The notes beneath the pieces are model-generated. The model was not told where the DNA came from. It did not search any database and saw nothing but the letters and a program-made list of their open reading frames with translations. The position numbers were made by a program, and so were the translations under genes. Shown here in pieces: positions 9,080 to 19,333 of a stretch of DNA of 45,166 nucleotides. How positions within the stretch are numbered: position 1 is the first letter of the stretch; each line of letters begins with the position of its first letter. The stretch comes from an uncultured Verrucomicrobiae bacterium (lineage in GTDB: Bacteria > Verrucomicrobiota > Verrucomicrobiia > Limisphaerales > AAA164-E04), in contig CALSPN010000034.1 in assembly GCA_943788245.1 (NCBI GenBank), positions 1 to 45,166 of the forward strand, read 5' to 3'.

Positions 9080-11737
9080 ATGATGGAAATGTTTTCAAAA
9101 TGGAAAGGCAGATCAGTGTTCCCATGGGGGCTGTTTATCATTGTGTGCTTTTTCTGCTGGGCAAGGCTTTTAGTAATTGAGGCTCAGACATCAGAAACTG
9201 TATCACATATCCCAGCGAAAAACCATGCACTCACTTTGCATTGGAAGAATGGTGATACTTTATCAGGGACATTGCTGCCAAGTATGGGGTCATGGGTGAA
9301 CTGGGATTCACCTGTCTTCCTTGATCCACTGCACGTTAATATACGTTCTCTGCACTCGATACGTTTTCCGGAGACACTCAGGCAAAAGAATCACCGCTTT
9401 CGATTCACAACGGTTTTCGGGGATGTTTTTGATGCAGATTTCATTGGTTCTGATCCGGAAACATTGATCCTGAAGAGTCAACGATTTGGAAGGTTTCAAT
9501 TGAATCGAAGTGCCTTGTATGCCGCCCACAGAAAGGATCACCCTGACGAACTATTCGATGGCTCAAGGTTTGATCAATGGAGCGTTGCTCTTGGAGGGCC
9601 AATAATGAATTTGAGATACAAGGTCTGTAAAATAGACCGAAGAGCATTACTTGGGAAATTTCCAGATTTGGCAAGATTCGGAATCGATCAGGAAGGACAT
9701 CTGGCCTCGAGCTATTTTGATCTTGGTATCTCCAGTCAAAAACAGGATTTCGGGATAAATTTTGAAGGTCAGCTGCAAATCAATGAGACAGACGAATATC
9801 AATTCCACCTCTCTGCAAACAGTAAAATGCGGTTTTGGGTCGATGGCGAGTTTTTAGCTGAAGCAGCAAACGGAAATGTAGTCCCCGTTTCCATGGTTTT
9901 GTCGTCCGGTGTGCACCAGTTGAAAGTGGAATATGTAAACGGTGAAGGCATGAGGGACCTAAGACTGTGGTGGTCGGGGCCAGGGTTCAAAAATCGATCA
10001 CTGGTTGGTACCAACCGTCAAATGGGATGGCGTGAAGATGTTGGCGGACATGCGATCACTGGCCTCAAGCGAACGGGATTGTTCAAATCGGTTCAATTAC
10101 CCGATAATTTTGTGATGGAACTGGTGCTTGCCTCCTCAAGTCAACCGCAATTCACTCTTGGATTCGGTAATTCAGAGTTCGAGGCTGAGAGCGAAGAAGC
10201 GCTTAAAATTGAAACCTGGGGCAGCGATGTGGTGCTTGCACAAGGCAGTAAAGTTGAATCGATTCAAGGGATTGAAGAAGGTGATCTTGATGTTTCCTTG
10301 CATTTGCTGCACGACGCAGCATCTCAGACAATACAGGTTTTAGATATGAATGGAACTCCTCTTCGGCGTATTGAAGGGATGAAGATATCGGGCAATGATT
10401 CGGGCGTATTCATTCGCAATCAAGGTGAAGACTTAATCGTGAAACGTTTGAGCCTTTACCAGCTGCGGGAGCCTGCGCCTCCGAATTCAGCTGACAGGGA
10501 GCACGTTCCAAGTGTTCAGCTCCTGGGTGGTGGTTTTCAACTGGGCACATTGCATCTGAGTAGAGACAAGGCCGAGTTGATTGACACTCAGGGAAAACAA
10601 TCCGTGGTTGATCTTAATACGCTTGGGCATATTTTTCCTATGAATGCTCAATCACAACAATCGGCAATTGATGTGATAGTGAGGTATCATAACGGAGAGA
10701 AAGTAAGTGGTCAGCTTGCTTCCTTTTCTTCAAATCACGTTCAATTGCAGAATGGCTTCTCACTAAAACCGATCACGTGCCATTTATTGGGCGCCGCCAG
10801 GCTGGAATTTCAAGGATCCCCATCGATGTCTGATCCATCGGGTAAATCTCGAGACCGATTAAATACATCATTCGGGAGCTTGCGTGGTCAATTAACCTTT
10901 GATCTGGAGGGGGCCTCATTTGGATGGAGGCCTGATGGTGCGGCGCAGCCATTAAGGATGGACGTGGGTCAATCTGTCAGGATTCAACGGAATGCGATTG
11001 GGGCTGATTTGGGAGTTGTTTACGGATCAATACAATTCCCATCCAAGTTGTATCTGCAAAGCGGAGAGGTTCTTCCTTGTAAGATTACTGGCTATACCAG
11101 TGATTGGATTGGCCTTAAATCGCCCTATCTGGAAAAACAACGCATCCCTTCATCCCAACTTAAAGCAATTGAATTTGTGACACCAGCTCTGTCACTTGAT
11201 GAAGAGAAATCCGAAGAGGCCACTTTCAGTCTTTTGGACAAAGTGTTCGAATCAGTCTCCTCCCAATCTCATTTATCAAAGAAAGAAAAACTGAACAGAA
11301 TACTGGCGAATTTAGGTCAGCAAGACCGTTTTCCATCTCACTTGGCCATCACGATGAATGGAGATTTATTAAGAGGGGCCCTTGTTCGTATTACTGAGAC
11401 AAAAACAACGATTTCATCCAAATCACGAGATATTCAGTTTCCCAATGACCGCCTGCATGGTGTTGTTGATATTCGCCCTAATTCAGTAATTCCGAAAAAC
11501 CCGACGATAGAAAAATCAATGATGTCTCATGATGAAATTTGTCTTTGGTTGATTGACGGATCAGCTGTAATAGTCGGCAATGTGGACTCAAACAAGGAGT
11601 TTATATCAGGGTTTTCAAAACGCTACGGCGCTGTCACGATTCCAGTGAAAAGCCTCCTCGCAATGCATTTCGGGTCAATCAGACCAAATACGATTAAGCA
11701 TAACTATCAGGAATGGAAGGTTCCACGGAGAGAGTGA
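9080..11737 (+). CDS. Secreted protein with PA14-like domain and repeated NGD-type beta units
   Basis: This 885-residue protein has an N-terminal hydrophobic segment at residues about 14-33. A PA14-like carbohydrate-binding fold spans about 205-310 (EYQFHLSANSKMRFWVDG, then GVHQLKVEYVNGEG and DLRLWWSGPG). A LamG-like stretch may cover about 330-460. Around these lie repeats of 45-55 residues with the pattern NGD-x-L-x-G, an alternating hydrophobic strand, then I/L-x-x-x-x-L-x-x-I-x-F. They fall near 51-96, 107-150, 478-520, 531-577, 657-699, 755-798 and 823-864. I recall similar PVC hypothetical proteins but know no named function. It is probably a periplasmic or surface polysaccharide- or protein-binding scaffold, which is inference. 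There is no clear ribosome binding site; 9089 is an alternative start. It is transcribed divergently from the pseudopilin-like gene across about 200 bases. Confidence 0.85.
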   Translation: MMEMFSKWKGRSVFPWGLFIIVCFFCWARLLVIEAQTSETVSHIPAKNHALTLHWKNGDTLSGTLLPSMGSWVNWDSPVFLDPLHVNIRSLHSIRFPETLRQKNHRFRFTTVFGDVFDADFIGSDPETLILKSQRFGRFQLNRSALYAAHRKDHPDELFDGSRFDQWSVALGGPIMNLRYKVCKIDRRALLGKFPDLARFGIDQEGHLASSYFDLGISSQKQDFGINFEGQLQINETDEYQFHLSANSKMRFWVDGEFLAEAANGNVVPVSMVLSSGVHQLKVEYVNGEGMRDLRLWWSGPGFKNRSLVGTNRQMGWREDVGGHAITGLKRTGLFKSVQLPDNFVMELVLASSSQPQFTLGFGNSEFEAESEEALKIETWGSDVVLAQGSKVESIQGIEEGDLDVSLHLLHDAASQTIQVLDMNGTPLRRIEGMKISGNDSGVFIRNQGEDLIVKRLSLYQLREPAPPNSADREHVPSVQLLGGGFQLGTLHLSRDKAELIDTQGKQSVVDLNTLGHIFPMNAQSQQSAIDVIVRYHNGEKVSGQLASFSSNHVQLQNGFSLKPITCHLLGAARLEFQGSPSMSDPSGKSRDRLNTSFGSLRGQLTFDLEGASFGWRPDGAAQPLRMDVGQSVRIQRNAIGADLGVVYGSIQFPSKLYLQSGEVLPCKITGYTSDWIGLKSPYLEKQRIPSSQLKAIEFVTPALSLDEEKSEEATFSLLDKVFESVSSQSHLSKKEKLNRILANLGQQDRFPSHLAITMNGDLLRGALVRITETKTTISSKSRDIQFPNDRLHGVVDIRPNSVIPKNPTIEKSMMSHDEICLWLIDGSAVIVGNVDSNKEFISGFSKRYGAVTIPVKSLLAMHFGSIRPNTIKHNYQEWKVPRRE

Positions 11738-12025
11738 ATCTCCTCCAGGCATTGCAGCTGGTTTCATGGTGGCAGCAGCCAAATAATAATGGGCTTCTTA
11801 AAATACAAACAACAACCCTTCACCAACACAAGAAAAGTGGATGCCAACAAAGACGTTTGCTTGAAAGCCATAAGAAGGCATCGGCATGTCCGCCCGCAGC
11901 AGGTAGTTTGATTTTTTTTCAAGCCAACAGATTCGTGATGATGACATTGGTTTAAATAAACAAACGTCTTCTTTTCGTTATCGCTTTACTTGACTGGATT
12001 GTAGCCCTGCCTGAAAGATTGCCAT

Positions 12026-12346
12026 ATGTTAGTGAGAGATGCTTATTATTCAGAAACCGTCCTTCATCCTGACGAGGATGGAGTGGACTTGGGGTGGGTT
12101 GCCAGAGACGCCGATCGAGGAGATGGGCATATAACAGTCGTGTATGATTTGGAAATCGCCGGCAGTGAGCTGGAAGGTGTTGATGTGAGCGGCTTGGGGG
12201 TAAAACTTACGCTGAGCCCAGACGAACTAAAAGAGAAATACGGCGATCAACTCAAGGGCCGCAGTGTAGATGGATATACCTATATACCTAAAGAGTCTGA
12301 TGTGTGGGAGTATCATCGCAAGATACTTGCATTGCTTGAGGCTTAG
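12026..12346 (+). CDS. Small acidic hypothetical protein
   Basis: The 106-residue product is acidic and cytoplasmic-looking, with no signal peptide or membrane segment. Its composition is protein-like, and its C-terminal part is rich in charged helix formers (LTLSPDELKEKYGDQL, then ESDVWEYHRKILALLEA). I do not recognise the family. It stands alone, 288 bases after the PA14-like gene, with no strong ribosome binding site before the ATG. The nearest feature downstream is the opposing tRNA-Ala. It may be a real small gene or a diverged remnant; I favour real because the frame is open and evenly composed throughout. Confidence 0.55.
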   Translation: MLVRDAYYSETVLHPDEDGVDLGWVARDADRGDGHITVVYDLEIAGSELEGVDVSGLGVKLTLSPDELKEKYGDQLKGRSVDGYTYIPKESDVWEYHRKILALLEA

Positions 12347-12578
12347 TTAGGGTGGTCGAGGTCAGGGAAGCAAATCCGCTTGAATTCCTGGCAGTAACGG
12401 TGGTTGCTGGTGTTTTGAAGGTGGGATAAAAAAGTTGAACAGAAGCCCTTACTGACTGAGCGGAGGCAAGATACAACTTTTCCCAATGCTCCCAAACATG
12501 GGCAGGAGATTGACCGTTGGATCACATGTCAGCAATGACTGACAAATTCTGGTCAGACAGGGCAATTTCAGTTTTGTA

Positions 12579-12654
12579 TGGTGGAGCCGTGGGGAGTCGA
12601 ACCCCAGACCCCCACAATGCCATTGTGGTGCTCTACCAACTGAGCTACGACCCC
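12579..12654 (-). tRNA. tRNA-Ala (anticodon GGC)
   Basis: Read on the minus strand, the 76-nt cloverleaf is complete. The acceptor stem GGGGTCG pairs with CGGCTCC, including the G3:U70 wobble that identifies alanine tRNAs. The D arm is GCTC/GAGC, and the anticodon stem CCACA/TGTGG encloses loop ATGGCAT with anticodon GGC. The T arm is TGGGG-TTCGACT-CCCCA. A discriminator A and an encoded CCA (12581-12579) end it. No integrase or attachment-site repeat is evident beside it. Confidence 0.97.
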
Positions 12655-13155
12655 ATACAAAAGAAAGGTTTTATCGTGGAAGAAGGTCTGCTTGTCAAAA
12701 CGAAAATGTCATCTTTTGACAAAAATATGAACGCAGGTCATCAGGAAACATTCGATGAGTCCATTGTAACTTGGATACGCCTGCTTTTGAACCGCCATAG
12801 TCGACGGGTCGATGCACTAACAAATAGACAGCCATTCTCGTAGATAATTCCCACCTGAATTGTTGATGCGCTCCGGTCGAACGGTGGGGGATCTGATGGT
12901 CATCACGCCAGGTCACTTGCGCATTCAACCAGTACTATTGGTTTTTAGGGTCGCAAAAAAAAGTTCAGAATGGGTTTAAACAAATTTCAGATTGATTTGC
13001 ATGTCTCTTGCTCTGTTTCATCAATATGAAATTGTAGTAAAGATGGGCTTGTGCGGAAGGTAGAGATGATCCTGTTATTGCTGAAAAACCAAGAAAGTTC
13101 TAATATATTGAATCTGCCTTGAAACAGAAACGCGCCTTGCTTCGGTAAGCTTAAA
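12655..13155. other. Intergenic stretch with no recognised gene
   Basis: About 500 bases separate the tRNA-Ala from the AI-2E family permease; both are on the minus strand, so this holds the permease's 3' untranslated region and the tRNA promoter. Short frames here lack protein-like composition, and I see no strong hairpin or repeat. Confidence 0.5.
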
Positions 13156-14412
13156 TCATCTCTGAAGCGCTTTGTTTATTTCCATTGGCCAGGCCTTGAT
13201 GATGGAATTGACCAGTGTTGCCAATGGAATAGCGAAAAACACTCCCCAAAAGCCCCACAATCCACCAAAGAGCAATATGGCTGCAATGATGGCTATCGGA
13301 TGCAGGCTGGTAGCCTCGGACAGAAGGACGGGTGCCAACACATTACCATCCAATACTTGAATGATTGAATAAGCGATGAACAGCCAAACAAAGGTCGAAG
13401 ACATGCCGAATTGATAATAACCTAGGATTATGATGGGGATGTACATCAAAGTTGCGCCGACATAAGGAACAAGAACTGACAGTCCTACAAACAAAGAGAC
13501 AAGAAGGGTTGCCCTTAACCCAAAGGCCTTCAACGTAATGTAAGTTACACACCAAACAATGATTACCTCCCAGAATTTGCCACGCACATAATTGCTTGTT
13601 TGGACGTTGACCTCTTCCCAAACTTGCCGTGTCAGTGCCCTTTCACTGGGAAGGAATCTGGCGAACCAGTTCAAAATTGCTTGTTTGTCTTTCAAGATGA
13701 AAAAGACCAAAACAGGAACCAGAACAAGATAAAGCATATAGACGACTATATTTTTCAAAGAAGAAATAGAAAAAGTCAGTGCCCGGCGCCCAATCTCGGT
13801 AAGTTCTGTTTCAACGGCGTTCGTGATTCTCTCGTAACTGGAGGGGTCTGCCCCTTGTTCACTCGCGAGCAGACTAACACCATTAAACTGTGCTTCATCC
13901 AGTAAAGGCCGCGGTCCTTGTATTTCATTGGTATTCACCAGCGGTCGGCTGTTGGAACTCTCGGTATTTGTTTGGGGCGGGTTTGCAGGTTCGGATGACT
14001 GTAATTGTTTGCTAAAGAAATCTGGTAGTCGCTTGTTTCTGAAATATTCATATTTCTGGTAAGCACCTTTCATGTTGTTGGACACGTTCGTCACGATACC
14101 GGGGACATCGTTTCTTACAAATTTGTCCAATTCTGAGACAAGGCTCGGAAACACGACGAAGAAAAGCAGGAATACGGATAACAGAAAGAGCACGAAAACA
14201 CCGCAAACGGCAACCAGCCTGGGGACACCGTGCTTCTGGAACCTCATGATGATACCATCCAGCAGGTAAGCGATCACGACGGAAGCCAGAACTGGAGCAA
14301 GAAAACCTCCAAGAAAGAAAATCGTCAGGAACACCACCAGCAACACACTTGCCAGCAGTACTATCTGGGGATTGGATAGTTGGCGTTTAAGCCAGTCCTT
14401 GATGAGGTCCAT
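13156..14412 (-). CDS. AI-2E / PerM-family membrane permease
   Basis: This 418-residue integral membrane protein has hydrophobic segments near residues 15-55 and 60-95. A long hydrophilic loop at about 105-215 follows, and then four to five more segments. The family signature lies in the C-terminal half: YVRGKFWEVIIVWCVTYI, GLSVLVPYVGATLMYIPII, and IQVLDGNVLAPVLLS. Family members export small molecules (TqsA, PerM) or act as sodium/proton antiporters; the substrate here is unknown. The loop is longer and more asparagine- and proline-rich than usual, which may be lineage-specific. It stands alone, is transcribed away from the metalloprotease, and ends 13 codons after the last membrane segment in a basic tail (INKALQR). 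Confidence 0.88.
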   Translation of the reverse strand: MDLIKDWLKRQLSNPQIVLLASVLLVVFLTIFFLGGFLAPVLASVVIAYLLDGIIMRFQKHGVPRLVAVCGVFVLFLLSVFLLFFVVFPSLVSELDKFVRNDVPGIVTNVSNNMKGAYQKYEYFRNKRLPDFFSKQLQSSEPANPPQTNTESSNSRPLVNTNEIQGPRPLLDEAQFNGVSLLASEQGADPSSYERITNAVETELTEIGRRALTFSISSLKNIVVYMLYLVLVPVLVFFILKDKQAILNWFARFLPSERALTRQVWEEVNVQTSNYVRGKFWEVIIVWCVTYITLKAFGLRATLLVSLFVGLSVLVPYVGATLMYIPIIILGYYQFGMSSTFVWLFIAYSIIQVLDGNVLAPVLLSEATSLHPIAIIAAILLFGGLWGFWGVFFAIPLATLVNSIIKAWPMEINKALQR

Positions 14413-14621
14413 GAAAATATCATAGGTCTTACTATGAATCTCATCAAGTTTATTAGGGGTTCTGTTCCTTCTTTTAAATTCAATATTGTTCCTTGACCCG
14501 ACAGAAGAAAGGATGCATCCATTTCATAATATCTTTGTCCCAACGTTCGCCGAAATGCCCAAGACCCTCAATGAGTCCTGCTGATCGGTTTCATACTCGG
14601 GCAATGCAATCTACACTAGAT

Positions 14622-17517
14622 ATGAAAAACATGTATCGTTTCGTATGTTTGTCCTTGTTGGCTCTGTCCGCATTGACTGCCAAAATGTTAGGCGCTGAGG
14701 GCCCATCGGCTCGGCCAAAATCAGCACCCAAACCTGAATATCCTCCATATACAGAGGTGATGAAGGGGTATAAGCAAGTTGTTTCAACCATCGATCAAAG
14801 CCCAAGTCTATTTGGGCTTTTTGTCAATTCTAAGGACAATCAAATACTTGCTGCATTCCCCAAGAAATATCGATCCAAGAAATTTTTCATTGCTCTGACT
14901 GTTGCCAGCGGAGAGCAGTATGCTGGGCTTCAACAGGCAGATATGTATGTCTACTGGAAGCAGATCGGAAAACGCATGGTTCTTATTCAGCCCAACGTAG
15001 CTGTACGCTCAACAGGAGATTCTGAGTCCAAAAGGTCGGTAGATCGCTTGTTCACTGATCGGGTTCTGGCTGATGTCCCCATTGTTACCATGCATCCTGC
15101 CTGGGGCCCAGTGATCGATCTGGATGCCTTTCTTCTAGGGTCTGGCGCTCGTTTTTTTGGTGGAAGCGCGAATGGCTTGAAAAAACAACTGGCAGTCGTA
15201 AAAACTGCCATGGCCTTCCCTCAGAACATCGAGGTTTCATTCGAAGTACCAGTGGCAAGTGGTTTGCTAAAGGCATTTCACTATTCCATCAGTGAGATTA
15301 AACCAAATCCCGCTTACCGCCCCCGAAATGCGGATGAGCGCATCGGTTATTTTTACAACGGGATACAGCGATCTAGGGAAATACCAGGCAGATGATGTCA
15401 CAACGCGGTACATCAACAGATGGCACATCGAAAAAGCTGCTCCCAGCCTCAAGGAAAGCCCGGTCAAAAATCCTCTGATTTTTTATGTAGAGCACACCAC
15501 ACCTATCCGCTATCGCCGATGGGTCAGGGAAGGGGTAATGATGTGGAACAAGGCATTCGAGAATATTGGTCTACTCAACGCAATCGAGGTTCGCTATCAG
15601 GATGCAGCCACCCAGGCTCACATGGAGAAAAATCCGGAAGATGTGCGGTATAATTTTATCCGCTGGCTCAACAACAATGTGGGAACAGCAATAGGTCCAA
15701 GTCGTGCCAATCCCATGACTGGCCAAATACTGGATGCAGACATCATTCTTACCGATGGTTGGATCCGTCACTTCTGGCGCAAATTCAATGAAGAACTCCC
15801 TAAATTGGCCATGGAGGGCTTCTCTCCTGAAACGCATGCATGGCTGAAGAATAATCCCCAATGGGATCCCAGAGTGCGTTTGGCCCACCCTTCCAACAGA
15901 GCCATGGTGGCCAATGAAATTGCCCACGGTCACGATCTTGCATTTGGTGGTCATCCTTTGGCGCATAGCGATCCTACCATGATCGGTGATGATGAGTTCG
16001 ATGGACTTGTGGGAAGAACGAGTCAAGTCAATGGATTCTGTCAAGCTGCAGATTTTCGGTCTCTCGACATGGCCGTCATGCGGTTTGCGTTCGACCTCAT
16101 GCAGATGCGTGATGACACAGCCGAAGAAGAAGGCGAAGGCAACGATGAAACACCCAAGAAGGAACAGGAAAAGGAAGACTTGCTTGATGGAATACCTGAT
16201 TGGTTTGTGGGGCCCTTGATCGCCGACCTAGTGGCACACGAAGTAGGGCACACCCTCGGGCTGCGTCACAATTTCAAGGCTTCCAGTATTTATACTCTCG
16301 AAGAAATCAACAGCGAAGAGATCAAAGGAAACAAGCCTTTTGCAGGTTCCGTCATGGATTACCTTCCTGTCAATATGCATTTGGAGGGATTCGGTGAAGA
16401 GCAGGGTGACTACGGAATGATCGAAGTTGGGCCCTATGACATGTGGGCGATCGAGTATGGGTATTCCACGGTCAAGAAAGAATCTGACCTCAAACCAGTC
16501 CTCGCACGTGTGAACGAACCACAACTTGCCTATGCTACAGATGAAGACACCTATGGTCCTGATCCATTTGCGCGCAGGTATGATTTTGCTAAAGATCCCA
16601 TTAATTATGCTCGCAGTCAGATGAAACTGGCTAAAGATCACCGCGTGAGCATCCTTGATAAATTTGTCAAAGATGGACAAAGTTGGGCCAAGGCTCGCTA
16701 CGGTTATGGCTTGACCTTGAGTTTACAAACTCGATCCCTCAGCATGATGGGGAATTGGCTGGGAGGTGCGTTTATCAACCGTTCCAAGAAAGGTGATCCC
16801 AATGCTGGCCCTCCGATCACCGTGGTGGGAGCAGGGAAGCAACGTGAGGCACTTCGTTTTGTAATCAAGAATTCTTTTGACGACAAAGCCTTTGGCCTCA
16901 CTCCAGAATTGTTGCGACACATGTCGACGGACAAGTGGATGGATGATTTCAGGTCGGCTATCCAGGATAGTACTTGGCCGATTCATGATCGTATCATGGG
17001 GATTCAGGCATCTTCACTGACCATGCTCATGAACCCTACAACCATGGGGCGGGTCTACGATAATGAATTCCTGACCCCTGAGGATGAGGACATGATCACT
17101 TTACCGGAGATTCTAGCTGAAATTCGCGATTCAATCTGGTCTGAGCTTGAAGATTTCGAAGATGGGAAATTCACCGCTCGTCGTCCGATGATCTCCAGTT
17201 TGCGAAGGAATTTGCAGCGTGAGCACTTGGAGCGTCTAATCGATTTGAGTATGGGAGACAGTTATTCAAGTGCTTCCTACAAACCGATATCCAACTTGGT
17301 CACATCCCAATTGCGTAAATTAAAGAATAAGATTGATGGCACATTGAAGGATTCAGATCTCAATCCAGATCCTTACAGTGCAGCCCATTTATCAGAGGCA
17401 TCCGTGAGGATTGAGAAAGCTCTTGATGCTGATTACATCTACAACACTTCCGATATAGGCGGTGGTGGTGGTGCCATCCGATTCATCATGGAAGAAGAGG
17501 GGAAAAGACTTAAATAA
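14622..17517 (+). CDS. Secreted zinc-dependent metalloprotease (HEVGHTLGLRH type), interrupted by one frameshift
   Basis: Two overlapping frames make one protein of about 964 residues once a single T is removed from the five-T run at 15350-15354. The join then reads GYFTTGYSDLGKYQ, matching the family. The first part begins MKNMYRFVCLSLLALSALTA, a signal peptide. The second carries HEVGHTLGLRH (about residues 539-549), the extended zinc motif of the large bacterial metalloproteases with DUF5117/DUF5118-type N-terminal domains and a C-terminal DUF4953-like region. RYRRWVREGVMMWNKAFE upstream is another family hallmark. It is probably exported and degrades proteins; substrates are unknown. The 14493 start would add a non-signal leader, so 14622 is preferred. 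The gene is either inactive or carries a base-calling error; the long, intact remainder favours error. Confidence 0.85.
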
Positions 17518-17536
17518 CAATAATTATTTTCTGCGC

Positions 17537-17570
17537 AGGCCTGCATTTGGTTCAATCCGAGTGCAGGCCT
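17537..17570 (+). terminator. Rho-independent terminator after the metalloprotease gene
   Basis: A 9-bp GC-rich stem (AGGCCTGCA at 17537-17545 with TGCAGGCCT at 17562-17570) and a 16-base loop lie 20 bases after the stop codon. The following TCTTC is only moderately T-rich. Confidence 0.6.
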
Positions 17571-17688
17571 TCTTCATGCTTTCTGCCTTGAGTAGAGTGG
17601 GGCATGAGTGTGATTTTTTTAAAAAAACATTGCCATGCATGTGTGTTTCATAACACCTTAGGATACAGCTCCAACATTAATTTTCATC

Positions 17689-18483
17689 ATGAAATATCGT
17701 CCAAGTGATCAGTTGCGTGGGTTTACCTTGATTGAATTATTGGTCGTGATTGCCATCATCGCGATACTGGCGGGTATGCTCTTACCTGCGCTCTCCAAGG
17801 CGAAAACCAAGGCTCAAGGCATTGCCTGCATGAATAACCTCAAGCAACTCGGGCTCGCCTGGTATATGTATCCGAGTGATAATGACGATAAATTGGTTCC
17901 CAATGGTACGGGGGGACAGCAGGGGTGGGTAGAAGGTTGGCTTAAAACGCCAACCGATGCGACGAACATTAACCTCCTGATGGCACCTCGTGGATTGCTT
18001 TGGGATTACAATCAATCCTTGAAAATTTACAAATGTCCTGCTGACAAAAGCACAATCAAGATGAAGGGGGTCGTTCATCCGCGTGTTCGCAGCATGTCGA
18101 TGAATGGGTGTATCAATGGAGACAGTTGGTACACGGACGAAATCGATCGTGATTTTTATACCTGGCGAAAGCAGTCTTCCATTATCAATCCAGCCAATAA
18201 ATACGTCTTCCTGGACGAACATCCAGATGCGATAGATGACGGTTACCACTTGACGCTTGTGAATCGTGGGAATCAATGGGGCAACATGCCCGCCAACTAT
18301 CATAATGGTGCCTGTGGGTTTTCATTTGCAGACGGTCATTCTGAAATAAAAAAATGGCTGGATCCAGATACTCTGTCAAAAACTATTGTTTCCAATCCGA
18401 GAGGCCCACGTGATGTACCCTGGTTACAAATTAGAACGACCGAACCCAAAAGATCTGATATTGTCTGGCCACCAGCGCCCTGA
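17689..18483 (+). CDS. Type II secretion pseudopilin-like protein
   Basis: The 264-residue protein has leader [11 protein letters not shown] and then [20 protein letters not shown], so cleavage falls after G11. After this come the family's conserved [20 protein letters not shown] segment, a cysteine-containing YKCPADKS segment and the C-terminal [13 protein letters not shown] (H/F-x-DG type) motif. It is predicted to be a periplasmic or extracellular protein anchored by its N-terminal helix. It follows the metalloprotease by about 170 bases, beyond a terminator, so it is probably transcribed on its own. It resembles the pseudopilin-like proteins at 8174 and 31424; no shared neighbour hints at a function. 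Confidence 0.9.
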   Translation: MKYRPSDQLRGFTLIELLVVIAIIAILAGMLLPALSKAKTKAQGIACMNNLKQLGLAWYMYPSDNDDKLVPNGTGGQQGWVEGWLKTPTDATNINLLMAPRGLLWDYNQSLKIYKCPADKSTIKMKGVVHPRVRSMSMNGCINGDSWYTDEIDRDFYTWRKQSSIINPANKYVFLDEHPDAIDDGYHLTLVNRGNQWGNMPANYHNGACGFSFADGHSEIKKWLDPDTLSKTIVSNPRGPRDVPWLQIRTTEPKRSDIVWPPAP

Positions 18484-18537
18484 TTGACGCCTGGATAGGT
18501 TCGTGTCTAGGTGTGGTAAAGGTTGGAAAGTGTGGCC

Positions 18538-19314
18538 TTACCTGGCTGGGCCCCAAATGTCCAGAAGGGCGTCATGGAGTGTTGGATCGTGCAGCTTGAG
18601 TTCGGCCCTTACGAAAGGGAAGAAATCGTTACGGTAAAAATAAGCCTCCGTGCCCTCAGCAAAGTATTCCTTGTGATTGGATAAACCGTAATGTCTCACC
18701 GTCTGCCCCGTGTATAAAAGCACTTTTTCGTAGGATCCAGATTTCTTCATGACTTCAAATGCCTTTATAATGGCGGGGTGCTCGAATCCCAGAACTTGAT
18801 CGTGGTATGCATGTGCCAGTTCATGAAGAACAACCATGGGGTGTTTCAGGAGTTGCTGCCTGGATAGGAGGTTTTCTGCAACGGGGATATGGACTTTTTT
18901 TGCCAGCCGCGGATCGTGGCTGTGCTGAATCAACCACCCTCGACTCGGGTGATATTGCATCGATTTTAAAGTTGGGTGATCTTTTTCAATCCAGATTTCC
19001 AGACCTTGCATTTTTTTCAAAGGCCCCGGTGGTATCAGGATCGTGATGCGCTGCAGGTGGTTTCGAAGCATTTCCAGCGCTTTTTTACCAACCAAATCTT
19101 CTCCGTCTTCCAGAAGGATAGGTTCTACGAAAATAGTCCATCCTTCCATTAGTTTCTTAACTGGATGAAAACGGATCCCATGATCAGGATCGAGCAATGA
19201 TGGAGTGTCAGCTAATGAAGTGGTATTCATGGTCATCGCAATCAGGAGACTCCAGAGGATAAAGTGAATTCTGGAGAAGCAATTACGGTGGCCTGAGTGA
19301 ATATGGGGTGTCAT
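18538..19314 (-). CDS. Small secreted zinc peptidase-like protein (HELAH)
   Basis: The 258-residue protein has an N-terminal hydrophobic segment (about 16-35) ending LADTPS, a probable signal peptide. The zinc motif HELAH is at residues 164-168, within VVLHELAHAYHDQVLG. A downstream acidic stretch, HKEYFAEGTEAYF (from about 214), offers the third zinc ligand of a gluzincin-like fold. I cannot assign a named family with certainty; the layout resembles single-domain HExxH proteins of the lethal-factor-like or M90-like type. The start at 19314 leaves 19 bases after the sulfatase stop, whereas 19356 would overlap it. Close spacing suggests transcription with the sulfatase. The two genes may both act outside the cytoplasm. 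Confidence 0.75.
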   Translation of the reverse strand: MTPHIHSGHRNCFSRIHFILWSLLIAMTMNTTSLADTPSLLDPDHGIRFHPVKKLMEGWTIFVEPILLEDGEDLVGKKALEMLRNHLQRITILIPPGPLKKMQGLEIWIEKDHPTLKSMQYHPSRGWLIQHSHDPRLAKKVHIPVAENLLSRQQLLKHPMVVLHELAHAYHDQVLGFEHPAIIKAFEVMKKSGSYEKVLLYTGQTVRHYGLSNHKEYFAEGTEAYFYRNDFFPFVRAELKLHDPTLHDALLDIWGPAR

Positions 19315-19333
19315 GTTATTATTGGTTTTGAGA

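Noticed and set aside
11851-11970. Ten-base inverted repeat AAGACGTTTG / CAAACGTCTT with a long spacer
   Set aside because: Spacer of about 100 bases makes a hairpin unlikely and ten bases can match by chance.
12579-12654. tRNA as possible integration site of an island
   Set aside because: No integrase gene or repeat of the tRNA 3' end is visible in the window.
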